The notes under the pieces: model-generated
The model's input: only the letters and a program-made list of their open reading frames with translations
Database searches by the model: none
What the model was told of the DNA's origin: nothing
Made by a program: the position numbers and the translations under genes
Part shown: positions 23,065 to 34,600 of the stretch, in pieces
How positions within the stretch are numbered: the first letter of the stretch is position 1
Layout: each line of letters opens with the position of its first letter
Origin: Diphasiastrum complanatum
Taxonomy: Eukaryota; Streptophyta; Lycopodiopsida; Lycopodiales; Lycopodiaceae
Direction of reading: 5' to 3'
DNA length: 64,000 nt
Assembly: GCA_029204225.1 (NCBI GenBank)
Contig: CM055111.1
Span: forward strand, 17,965,019 to 18,029,018

Positions 23065-23351
23065 AGGGTGGTCAAGTTTGTGGAATCCACGTGGAGTATC
23101 GTCTCATGTGCAACATCTAGGATAGGTGTGGTTGGGTGGTAAGAATGTTCTAGAGATTTGGAGACATGGATTGAATCACAAGGCATTGATGAAGTAATTA
23201 TATCATGCAAGGGGTCATCATCAACAAGAGCATCATCTAAGACCAATGATGATCCAAAATCAATATTCATATGATTTATCCTATCAATAATATTCTCGAT
23301 CTCTCTTGCAACTCTTTTCCTTGAAACCAACTTATGTTCCTTCTTCTGCAA
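23061..23351 (-). pseudogene. TNP2-like N-terminal block, copy A
   Basis: The frame MQKKEHKLVSRKRVAREIEN continues into INHMNIDFGSSLVLDDALVD and SYHPTTPILDVAHET. It is clearly related to the N-terminal block of the plus-strand CACTA transposases (LINKIRNIDFGSSLALDEDL, HSTTP). Here the block is followed by SET-domain sequence instead of the Transposase_21 core. Another upstream block (24,408-24,290: MSSITEKTRLKYNEQLLTGS and a Ser/Arg/Pro run) matches the first exon of the 16-kb copy in character. Confidence 0.7.
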
Positions 23352-23378
23352 AAGTTCAAAATGTTAGATGTATCAGTT

Positions 23379-23439
<61 letters not shown>

Positions 23440-23500
23440 ATATAACACAAATCATAAACCGGTAGCATGAAACACACACACACACACACACACAAACACA
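23379..23500. repeat. (CT)n and (CA)n microsatellites, copy A
   Basis: CT-rich run 23,379-23,436 and CA run 23,472-23,500. The counterparts in copy B are 39,806-39,881 and 39,935-40,021, much longer. Confidence 0.96.
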
Positions 23501-23944
23501 CCCACCCTAAACACACTTCATGAGAACATTATAGAGTGCTAATCAAAAATCCCGAGCCACACAATTGTATCCTACTCCAAAATGTCACCACATGCTCCCT
23601 CCTTGCGGCGTTTGGGCTTTTTTGTGGAACTCATCTTCCAACAAAAGCATTTGAACCACGCCTTTAACTAAAGAAAACAATGGCTTCACACCTTCCTATA
23701 ATTGGGAGTGTTGGTTACTTTTAACTCTCTCTCTAGTGTTCGGAAAACTTTTTGAGGTTTTCCTCAAAAATCCCATATCTTAAGGAGTATTCCGGCTACT
23801 GACAAGGGATATGCTTCTACTTGCCAGTTTTCCTCTATAAAATCTCAAATTTATCACGTAAAATATCCTGCAAAATTTTGTAGTTGTCAGCTTTGGGGAA
23901 AAGATGCCGGTTCCATTCCTTAAGAATGCCGACTTTCCCCAACA

Positions 23945-24019
<75 letters not shown>
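23945..24019. repeat. (CT)n microsatellite, copy A
   Basis: About 75 bp of CT with two interruptions. The counterpart in copy B is 40,460-40,515. Confidence 0.96.
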
Positions 24020-24022
<3 letters not shown>

Positions 24023-24408
24023 TGTGAATGAGTCTATTATGGGTGATTGGATATGGAAATCAGATAAACTACATCTAATTCAAGTGAAAATTGACAAATT
24101 CTAACATGTGACGAATTGTAACATGTGACAAAAATTGACAAAATAGTCTTTGTACATTTAGTGCATTGCAACCTTATTTGTGATGGAGTGGTGTCTTGGC
24201 TTTCCAAGGAGCAATATACTATATCGCAATCCTCAACCAAATCAAAGTACATCACTATTACAAATAAATTTTTTTTGACATAAATCAATATACATACATG
24301 TGATGGATCAATAGGCGGTCTACGTCGACTGATGGAAGAGCTTGAAGATGAACCAGTCAATAGTTGTTCATTATACTTTAGTCTTGTTTTTTCTGTGATA
24401 GAACTCAA

Positions 24409-24980
24409 TTTTTATGTTTTCTCCAAATCATGTGGAGGTACAATAATTTCCCTAGAAATCATAATTCCAATCAAATGTTATTGTAAGAATAAATTTGCAA
24501 GAAAAATTATACACTCATATTCAAATAACAAATTTAGTGCAATTGATGTCAATATTTATAACAATATATACCTGCTATTGTGATCATGAACTGAACAAAT
24601 ATAATAAAATTTGTTAAAGACATGCCAACATCTAATCCATGTATATTCTAGTTATGCTTAATGTAAATCTAATATTCTAGTAACATTTCTACCAATTTGA
24701 CATAATATGACGTCATAAAATCTTAAAAAACTTGTCAAATTACTTGTTTAATAATAATATGTACTATTTCTTATCTCTTGATTTTGTCTTGTATGTCAAA
24801 TCTCAAGAAAAATAAAATTTATAACAATGTAAAACTAGTTTTAACAATTAAATACTACCATAATGATCTTTGAATTGATTTTTTTATGTTCCATCATATT
24901 AAAAAATATATTTTATGTAAAATCCTACAGTAAAATATTCTCATAAAATCTAGAAAAGATTATGATAGTGAGATTGTTAA
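24409..24980. other. AT-rich spacer between divergent frames
   Basis: Lies between the minus-strand TNP2-like exon and the plus-strand acidic gene. Copy B has an additional minus-strand exon-like frame here (41,162-41,075, Ser/Asp-rich, ending at a GT donor) that copy A has lost by deletion. Confidence 0.45.
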
Positions 24981-24999
24981 TTTTTTTTATTACTAAACT

Positions 25000-25397
25000 A
25001 TGTTTTTTTGTTGAATGTAGCTTAGTGATTTTGGAAGACACATGACCACCACGTAGTACAAACAAGGTTTTGATCATGGATATGTCGGCCTTAAGGCTTT
25101 TATGGAATCCCATGGATTGTTTTCAATCGTAAACTCTTAACTCTTATTGTTTCGTGATTGTTTACTTTGTGGTTTACAAGTAAGTTTAATTTCAATTTAA
25201 TTGAATCTTTCGATTCTATTTTGTAGAGAGGCTCTACAACTTCAAGCGTTTGTGATGTGGAAGAAAGTGTGGAAAATATTGAGGAGCAAAATGTGGAAGA
25301 GAACATGAATGAGAGCGAAGGGGAGTTTGAAGATGTGGACACCAACGTACACCTACAAGACGAAGGAAGCGAGGAGGGAGGAAGTGATGATGAGTAG
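25000..25397 (+). pseudogene. C-terminal exons of a CACTA-associated acidic protein, copy A
   Basis: A plus-strand block reading FDHGYVGLKAFMESHG (about 25,064) is followed by an intron (GTAAGT after the TTACAA word at 25,169, ending TTTTGTAG at 25,226). The last exon (25,227-25,397) begins RGSTTSSV and is very acidic (NVEENMNESEGEFEDVD, ending GSDDE). The arrangement, GY..L....G exon then acidic tail, parallels the PTTA-like gene at 10,723-11,863. Upstream exons are not identifiable. It points away from the TNP2-like gene. Confidence 0.5.
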
Positions 25398-25679
25398 AGT
25401 TTTTAAATTAAATGTAAGCCCTTGTAGAAGGCAATGTTGAAGGGAGAATTTATTCTCTCATCAATGTACTTTTTTAAAAATCAATCAATATAATGTTTTG
25501 GCACCACATCATTCTTGCAAAAATTTTGAATGCATATATTTTTAATTCATGAATGCAAATGTATAATCTATTGAATGTGCATCTATTGAATGCAAGTGTA
25601 TTTATTGATGTATTCAATGCAATGTATAGTCTATTTATTGCACATCTATGGAATGCAAACAGTCATGTTAATTAAGCAC

Positions 25680-26130
25680 AAATCTAAAACCTTTGAATGC
25701 TTCAAGAGATTCAAAGTCATGGCTGAGACACAAACGTCTACAAAAGTGAAAGCACTCCAAACTAATGGTGGCGGCGAATACCTCTCTAACGAGATGTTTG
25801 ACTACATGGCTAAACATGGTATTAGAAGGTAGTTCACCACTTCCTATTTACCTCAACAGGACAAGATTGCAGATTGGAAGAATTGAACTCTTCTCAACTC
25901 AGCTAGATCCATGCTACATCAAGCACACCTACTTGCAAAGTTTTGGCAAAAGCTATTGCCATAGCTTGTTACTTATAGAATAGATCCAACACCAAAGTTG
26001 TCAACAACAAAACTCCTTATGAAGTTTGGCATGGACACAAGCCTAGTATCAGCCATTTAAAAATCTTTGGTTGTGTATGTTTTGTTCACATTCCTAAACA
26101 ACTTAGGAAGAAGCTGGATCATAGGACAAA
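25680..26130 (+). pseudogene. Copia integrase fragment (family C)
   Basis: The plus-strand translation reads KTFECFKRFKVMAETQTSTK, then ALQTNGGGEYLSNEMFDYMA (the Asp of SDNGGEY is Asn), HGIRR, then KTPYEVWHGHKPSISHLKIF and GCVCFVHIPKQLRKKLD. This is the C-terminal half of a Copia integrase. Frame changes and stops occur. It sits between the right edge of segment A and reverse-strand chromovirus sequence. Confidence 0.8.
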
Positions 26131-26139
26131 TAACAATTG

Positions 26140-28817
26140 CCAAGTGAAGATCTTCAAGAATCTTGTCACATGCAAACCAAAAGGACACCTATGGAGCATG
26201 AACCGCCCAGCTAACATGGAGAGGCTAGTCAATACCCTAACCAATCCACCTCCAAGCCATAGTGATGCTTTCGACCCGCTCCCATGAATCATCATCCTCA
26301 GTTTGTCCCTTCCACTTGATCAAGCACTCAGAGATAGAACGATTTCTCAATTGTTTATCTCTGGTTCAGATTACTTTTTCAAGTTCCAAAGGAACCTTAA
26401 GCGCTAAGTCTTTCAAATGGATAAGATCTTCCTCTGAACCAACTATGTCACCTTCATGTAAACTTAATTCAAGATGGCTTACATGAAACACAAGGTGAGC
26501 TGTAGACTTCTTCTGAAGATCTAGTTCGTAAGCTAAAGAACCAATTTTCTTTTATAATCCAAAACGGTCCACAATATCTCGCAGAAAATTTATAATGCTT
26601 CCTCGTACGCATAGTCTTAGGATCCTTAGGTATTCTAAGATATACCCAGTCATCAACTTAAAAATCTCTGGGAGACCTCTTAAGATTGGCATAGTGCTTA
26701 GCTCTATCCTGAGCACTTCGGATACAATCACGGGCCACTTGCAACATTTCATGCATATCATGCAAGAAATCCGCAACTTTCTGGATCTTAACAGACTTTG
26801 TCTTCACATTTACCGAAGATCTGGATTGAAAACCATACATCAGCATAAACAGACTATAACCTGTAGCAGATAATTTCCTTCTGTTATAAACAAACTCAAT
26901 TAAAGGAACATAGTCTTTCCACTAAGATTGCCTATGAGACACATATGTTCTCAACATATCCTCCATAGTCTGATTAGTTCTCTCAGTCTGGCCATCTGAT
27001 TCCAAAATGATCAGAAAAACTAAAACTAAGCAGGGATTCAAGCTTATGGAACATAGATGACCAAAAGTGACCTGTAAATTTAGGATCTCTATCACTAACT
27101 ATATCACTTGGCAATCCTTGAAGCCTAAATAATCTTTCCACAAAGATCTAGGCTAAATTTGAAGCCTTAGCAATTGACTTGACGAGTATAAAAGTAGCTA
27201 ACTTTGTCAACCTGTCTACCACAACTCAAATAGAATTATTTTGACGTTGGGTCCTTGGAAGTCCAGCCACAAAATCCATATATATATTTTTCCATCATTT
27301 ATGAGGGACATCTAGGGGATGTAACAACCCTCCAGTCTTTAAGCGTTCAGCTTTGGCTAATTGACAAGGTCTACATTTAACCACATAAGGCTCGACAAAT
27401 GGCTTAAGTTTTGGCCAATAAAACTCTCTTCTTCATAAAGAATTTTCTCCTTTAACTCATCATCCATTGGTACACAAATTTTTCCATTCCAAAATAGTGA
27501 ACCACCTCAGATTGAGAACTATTCCGCTATCTTCTTATCTTTCCTAGGAACCTGAGACCCTTGTGAGTAAATCTCTATTCCATTCTCATTTTTACCTGTC
27601 TCCACCATCTTCCAGATGGGACAAAAATGAGAATTCAATTCACACTTTTCTCTCAACGAAAGATACAGATTAGTGAAACTCTAGGTGAATGAAAGTTCAT
27701 TTAGTTTACCAATCTGACTAAGTGCATCCGCAACTTGGTTACAACTGCCCTTGACATATCAGATCTCATGATCAAATTCTTATGTAAGCTCAGCCCATCA
27801 AGCTTTATGACCCCTCATATCATTCTGATTATGAAAGTACTTCAGAGTCTTTGGTATTGGCCACTCAAGCACTGTCTTGACCTTACTTTCATCCATCTCC
27901 AACCCAGTACGGGTGATCTTATGACCGAAGTACAACAACTCATGCTTAAAGAATTCACATTTAGATTCCTTAGCATAAACTTTCTCTCGCCTGAGAATAT
28001 CTAAAATAGTCTTAAGATTACTCAAATGCTCCATAAGTGTCCTATTGTAGATGAGAATATCATCCAAGAATATAGCCACAAACTTCCCTAGATATGGATG
28101 AAAAAGATCGTTCATCATCTGTTGGAATGTAGCTGGTGCATTCGTCAACCCAAAAGGAAGCATGAAAAATTCATAATGACCGAATCTCATCCAAAAATCA
28201 GTCTTTTGCACGTCATCCAGATGAATCTTAATTTGATGATAACCGGTTCTAAGATCTATCGTTGTGAAGTATTTTGCTCCACCTAATCGATCTACCAAAT
28301 CATCCATATGAGGCAAAAGATATCTATTTTTAATAGTTACCTTATTCGACCCCTTGTAGTCCACACACAACCTGAAGCCTCCATCTTTCTTCGATTTAAG
28401 AAGAATAGGAGCACTCCAAGGTGACTTGCTTGGCTGAATATGACCCATCTTTAGATAATTTTTAATTTTCTTAGTAATCTCTATCTCTTATTTCTGAGAA
28501 AACCTGTAAGGTTATCTACTACCTAGAATTAACTTTATCTTGTGGTCTACCAATCTGGACGGCGATATTCCATGAGGTAATTCAACTGGAAATACATCTT
28601 TAAATTCAAACAGTAACTTATTCTTCTCAATTTGCTCCTGATCTAAGTCTACCGAGTTTAGAATTTTTGACAATTCAAAACTACTTAGATGCATTTTAGA
28701 TAAATCCAAAATTGGCTTGGCAAATAAAGAATAAACTTCATAATGTGAATCAAAAATTTCCATCACATTAGCACATGAACTCATCCCAGATGGATGTACA
28801 AAATTGTCTTCAAACAA
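26140..28817 (-). pseudogene. Ty3/gypsy chromovirus pol remnant (RT, integrase, chromodomain)
   Basis: On the minus strand, 28,817-28,512 is the linker before reverse transcriptase (FEFKDVFPVELPHGISPSR). 28,448-27,798 is reverse transcriptase (LLKSKKDGGFRLCVDYKGSN, IDLRTGYHQIKI, LPFGLTNAPATFQQMMND, AIFLDDILIYN with LDD for YVDD). RNase H and integrase continue in broken frames to about 26,500 (RDCIRSAQDRAKHYANLKRS, SARYCGPFWI). Near 26,350-26,240 a chromodomain reads RNRSISECLIKWKGQTEDDD then SWERVESI. That places it among chromoviruses. Many stops make it inactive. The protease for this element is at 29,001-29,276, inside duplicated segment B. Confidence 0.88.
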
Positions 28818-29000
28818 TGTAACTATTTCTTTATCCTCCTAAAAGGAGAGAACGTGCTTCTCAAAATCTATCTCAGAATGCTTATTAAATAACCACTCGT
28901 ATCCTAGAATTATGTCCGTACGTGCTAAATCTAAAACATGAAAATCAATTAACTTTCTATAATCTTGGATCCAAATTGGGAGCCTTGGAACTTTAGCATC

Positions 29001-29276
29001 TCACGTTTCCAACTCTGCACCTGAAGCTAGATATACTCGATATCTATGGTTACTGACTTCAGTTTTGAGGCTGAGTTTCTGCACAAGACTAGAGTTAATA
29101 AAATTATGAGTAGATCCACTGTGCACTAAAATACTAACTTCATGTCCATTTATAGTGCCTTTCAAATGAAATAAATCATTTGGCAAGAATGAGGTAGTAC
29201 TAAGAGAACAATCGCACTCACAATTAACTATATTGATTTCTAGCTTAAGATTTTCTTTACCTGACATCTCAATCAC
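29001..29276 (-). pseudogene. Gypsy aspartic protease domain, copy B
   Basis: Same domain as 19,006-19,281, but the active-site DSGSTHNFI has become HSGSTHNFI. The catalytic Asp is lost. It lies just upstream (minus strand) of the RT linker, in the expected order of a gypsy polyprotein. Confidence 0.85.
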
Positions 29277-29997
29277 TTGAGCTGCGCCTTTCAGTCACTC
29301 AAGGCAGAATTTCATAACATGTCCAAGCTGACTACAATGGATCTCTCCTCCAGTAGAAAACATAAATAGATTTCTACCCAAAAAAGGTAATGTCCTTGAA
29401 AGTCTATGTTGTAACACCAAACCATGCTTTTAGCCTTATCTGATATGTTGGAGCCACCTATTGAGCGATTCCCGAGTATTTCTATAGATTGTGTAGAAAC
29501 ATGAATAAAACTACAAAACTGGATAACGAATAGATCTAGATTAAGGATCGATTATTCAGATGAATCAATTTTGATAGTAGAACAATCCAACATTTTAATG
29601 TACTTATCAATATTATGACTAATACAAAAATCTCTTTGCCTTTTAGGAACGGTCAATTTTGACCCAAGATTGCTCTAGTATGTCACTTGGAAGACAACTG
29701 GCAACTCAAAGAATGGAACCGCCAAACATAAAATGCAAGTCAAGGCCAAATGCCACTTTGAACCTTAATACCAATGCAAATCTTTTGATGGAAGTTTACA
29801 AATGACAAAGGAATTTTAAATTTTTATGACATGTCAAAAAACTAACGGTCAGAGACTAAAATGATTAAATTCTAGCCCTTCAGAGAGCTTTAAATATTAG
29901 GCACATGGGCAAGTTGTGCTGAAGTGTCAGCCTTTAATTGGATTACATATATTATATTCACAAGAAATTAGGAGCCAAATTCACCTTTTGCCAAGTG

Positions 29998-30591
29998 TCA
30001 ATGATACAAAGGTAAAAGTGAAAATGTGAGAGTATGATGGAGGGGGTCTACTAAATCTGAGACACATGGTAGTAGGTACCTAAATTGAAAAGTGCTTGTT
30101 GAAGGTCTGCAACTTGCTTTTCTATTGGGGAAAAATAATGGTCGAAGAAGAGGTTGATGAAAGATCCATATTTCTTGTACAATTCTTTCATAAAAAATGG
30201 TAGTCATGAATTGATGTTCGTATATAAATGCTCCAAATGAAGTAGTCAGCATGAATATTGACACATGTCTCTAGGCATACTCTTGACCAAAATATATTTC
30301 CTCAAATTTGGTCAATACCTCATTCATAGGTGGTTGTAGATATTCGACCTGATTGATCTCTAAAATGGACTCTCGTTTTGAAATATAAAATTTGCAGTTG
30401 CCCATATAAATCGTTGAAGCATCAATCCCAAATAGTGAAAATACATTCCAAAGGCGGACACTCTCATGAATGTATAGTCTACAGAGAGGTATATAAGGAG
30501 GAGGTGTATGAACCAAGGATTTGATGTTTCGATTGTTCCAAATAACCATTGATGAACAATCATTGTTGAAATTTTTGAACGAAAGATTCAC
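29998..30591 (-). pseudogene. Unrecognised minus-strand frames in segment B
   Basis: Counterparts of 20,003-20,710, with the N-terminal part of the longer frame broken. No family recognised. Confidence 0.35.
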
Positions 30592-30989
30592 TGAGTTAGT
30601 ATCGCTTGAGCAATGCGAACTTCTCCAAAGAAACTAATATAGATTGATGGCATATTTTAAAATCAACTTCCTATAGAGTATTGGTTGACTGAGAGAATAT
30701 TCCCAATAATTATTCACATCCATACATGCTAAATATGCAGGTGAATTACATATTGGCTTTTGAGTTCTAGAGAATCTCTAAGAATAGGGTTCTCCAACTG
30801 AAGTTATGAGGCATTGAACAATAATCCAAGGTATTGATACAAGTTAGATTATATGGAATAATGAAATCTCTTTATTGTGGACAATATCCTTGTTGAATAC
30901 CTCATACTCCATTAGATTGTTGTCAAAAATAAAAATATTCTCAAAGGCTCCCAAATCAAATTGAATTGGTTCGCAGATCGCGGATCATT

Positions 30990-31644
30990 TGTGAAAAATA
31001 CAGATCCTAAGTGGATCTAAACTCCAAGATCATTGGCTTGAATGCTTGCACTCCAAACTACATAAGCTAGGAATTGGCAACACATTCTATGCTACCTAGA
31101 ATGCAAAGAACTTGATCAAAAAGCATTTACCACAAATGGAAACTTCCATAAACATCAAGTGCGGCCCAAAATAGCATTATACAGTCCATAATACATCAGC
31201 CTAACACTTTTGGAAAGCACCTAAGATCATACACAATAGCTTGAAGACAATACACACAACAATGCTCTCAATGGAGGAAGAAACAATGACAATGATCTAT
31301 TGATCTCAATGAAGCATACAAAAGGTTTCTCCAACCTGTTCTCCACGACTTCCCTACTATTTATGGATGAGGAAGATGACTCTCTCTCCTCTCTCTAGAA
31401 GGTACTTGACCCTAGATATTCCCTATATAGGAAAAATAGCTAAAAATGGCTTATATGACCAAAATACATCAAAATGGTCTCATTTTGAAGGGTATGAAGT
31501 TTGACACTTCATCATACTGAAAAAATACAGTAAATAAAAACATTGTGACCTGGTTCACACGTGCAAAACTCCAGAACCAAAACTATTTACAATTTTAGCC
31601 AATTTAGGCCTCAAACTAGCTAGGAAATGTTGACAATTTTCACA
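30990..31644 (-). repeat. Copia B 3' LTR (left)
   Basis: 655 bp, from TGTGAAAAATACAGATCC to TTGACAATTTTCACA on the plus strand. Confidence 0.97.
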
Positions 31645-34600
31645 CTCCCTCTTCAACATTGGATGCTAGTTTCAACATAGTCTTTGAGCACATTCCAAGA
31701 TTAGATCTATGCATTAAATATAGGTCCTTTCCCAATGGTTTGGTGAAGATATCAGCCACACACTCCTTTGAAGAGACATGTTGAAGCTCCACCTCTTTGG
31801 CAATGACTTGATCTCTCACAAAATGGTGAGCAATCTCAATGTGCTTGCTCCTTGCATGAAAAACAGGATTGCTTGCCAAGCTTTGGGCTGAAAGGTTATC
31901 ACAAAGTATGATTGGAGTCTTCTCTGGTTCCAGCAAGTGAAGATCCAATAACATCCTCTTGATCCAAAGAATCTCCTTGGTGCATGTTGTTAATGCCTTG
32001 TACTCGGCTTCGGTGGAAGATAGAGAGATAGTTGGTTGCTTCTTTGATAGCCATGAGACCACTCCATCTCCAAGATAGATTGCAAAGGCACTTGTTGACT
32101 TCCTATCCATTTGATCACCTGCAAAATCTGAATCTGAAAATCCACAAAGGTTAGGTGTAGTACCTCCATACAAGATGCCAAAATCTTTAGATCCCGAGAT
32201 GTATCTAAGTACTCTCTTTCCTAGCTTCCAATGAGCCTCACTAGGATCTTGCATAAATTGACTTAGTTTACCAACCACAAAGCTTAGATCAGGTCTTGTG
32301 ATGGTTAACCATATAAGAGATCCTATTAGCTTTCTATAGAGAGTAATGTCCTTGAAGGATCTTTCATTACTTCTTGTAGTTAGCTTTACATTTGATTCCA
32401 TAGGAGTAGAAACAACTTTACAATCTTCCATATGAAACCTTTTTAGAATAGAGTTAACATACTTTTCTTGACATATGAATGTAGATTTAGAAGTTCTAAT
32501 AATCTCTATTCCTAAGATATAATGAAGTTTACCAAGATCTTGAATTTCAAACTCTCTTTTGAGTGCCATCTTGATTTCATCTATATCTAGATTGTTACCA
32601 CCACTTAAGATAATGTCATCAACATAGATCAAAAGTAAAGTGATATCATTTTCATTCAATCTAAAGTAGAGAGAATGATCATACTCACTCATAACAAAGT
32701 TTTGAGAAAGTAAGAAGGAATTGAGCTTAGCATACCAACTCCTTGGTGCTTGCTTTAGCCCATACAAACTCTTTTGGAGATAGCACACATGATTAGGCTC
32801 ATCATGTGAAACATAGCCCTCGGGTTGCTCCATGTAAATATCTTCTTCAAGATCACCATTCAAGAAGGCATTAGTAACATCCATTTGCCACATATCCCAA
32901 TCATAAAGAGTTGCAAGAGAGATTAGGATTCGAATAGTTACCATCTTTGCCACGGGTGCAAAGGTCTCATCATAGTCAATACCATATTCTTGAGCATACC
33001 CCTTTGCCACCAACCTTGCCTTGTACTTGTTGATTGATCCATCTTGATTTGTCTTGATCTTGAAGATCCACTTACAACCAATTGCCTTCTTGTCCTTTGG
33101 AAGCTTTACCAACCTCCATGTGTTGCTTTTGATGAGTGCTTGATGCTCATGATCCATGGCTTGGATCCATTCCTTCTTTTGAATTGCTTCACCTACACAA
33201 GTTGGTTCATCAAAAGAGGTAAGAAAACCAAAGTTAGAGTTGTCCACCACTTGCTTTCCTTTTTCATCATAGGTTAGCCTTGATGGCTTAGCCCTTTGCC
33301 TTTGAGTCTTCCTTGAAGTTTGCTTTGAAGTGGCATCTCCATCTTCATCCAAGACATCTTGCACATCATGATGATTAGTAGGCACATCAACATCAACATC
33401 AACAACATTGGAAACATTCTCTTCATGAAAGATGACATCCCTACTTATGACAACTTTCTTTGTAGAAGGAATGTACACTTTGTAAGCCTTGCTTACTTCA
33501 CTATAGCCAACAAACACACCCTTCTTTGATGAAGGATCTTCTTTAGTTCTATCATCAAGTGTGATATTGACAAAACATGTACATCCAAAGATCCTACAAT
33601 GCTTGACACTCGGCCTTCTACCATAAAGAACCTCATGAGGAGTTTTACCATCCAAGGAAGCACTTGTCCATCTATTACATAGATAGTTAGCACATGCTAA
33701 AGCTTCCCCCCAAAAAGACTTAGCAAGATTAGCATGTAGTCTCATTGCCTTGGCACATTCACAAAGGGTTCTATTCTTCCTCTCGGCCACTCCATTCTGT
33801 TGTGGAGTCCTAGGACTAGACATCTCCCTCTTAATCCCATGTGCTATACAAAAGTCTTTGAACCTATTTGAGGTGTATTCCCCTCCATTATCAGATCTTA
33901 AGCATTTGATCTTTGTATTGAATTGGTTTTCCATTTCATTCTTGAACTTGACAAATGCAACAAACACTTCATCCTTACTTTTAAGAAGATAGATCCAAGT
34001 ATACCTACTAAAGTCATCAATGAAAGTTGCATACATCTTTGCCCCACCATTGCTAGTTGTACTAGAAGAATGAATATCAGAATTCACAAGTTGAAAAGCT
34101 TCTTTAGATCTAGAAGTAGATCTAGAATAAGCAAGTCTATGAGATTTGGACAAGGCACAATGTTCACAAACACTATTGTTTGCAACAAGACTTTTAGGGA
34201 GACCAAGAACAAGCTCTTTCTTTGCCATTACCTCCAAAGATTTGAAGTTGGGATGGCCCAACCTCTTGTGCCAAACTTCTTGGTTTGTCAATTGCTCCCT
34301 AGCCATACATCCTTCATGATTAGAGATCACACATGCATCAAGCTTGAAAAGTTTACCATGCCTCCTACCTTGAGCAATCAAGGATCCACATTTACTTATC
34401 AAACATGCATCTCCAATGAACTCCACATCAAGTCCTTTGTCAATCATTTGACTTACACTAAGCAAATTCTTAGTGATTGAAGGAATGTACAAAACATTTT
34501 CAAGATTTGCTTTCCTATTTGTTGAAAGGGAAATAGGAATAGTGCGTATGCCTTTGATGTCACATTGACCATCATTTGCAGTGTAGATGATGTTACCTTC

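Larger units (their letters stand above)
18815..25660. repeat. Duplicated segment, copy A
   Basis: The whole segment recurs at 28,812-42,260 in the same orientation, apart from the Copia B insertion and small indels. The left edge is at aaacaatgtaactatttctt in both. The right edge is near gcacatctatggaatgcaa in both. Copy A lacks about 105 bp near 24,593 that copy B has (41,088-41,192), and microsatellites differ in length. Left of copy A lies CACTA TNP2; left of copy B lies chromovirus pol. Confidence 0.9.

Noticed and set aside
33923-34480. 185-codon plus-strand frame inside Copia B
   Set aside because: It is antisense to the intact gag-pol frame and shows no motif.
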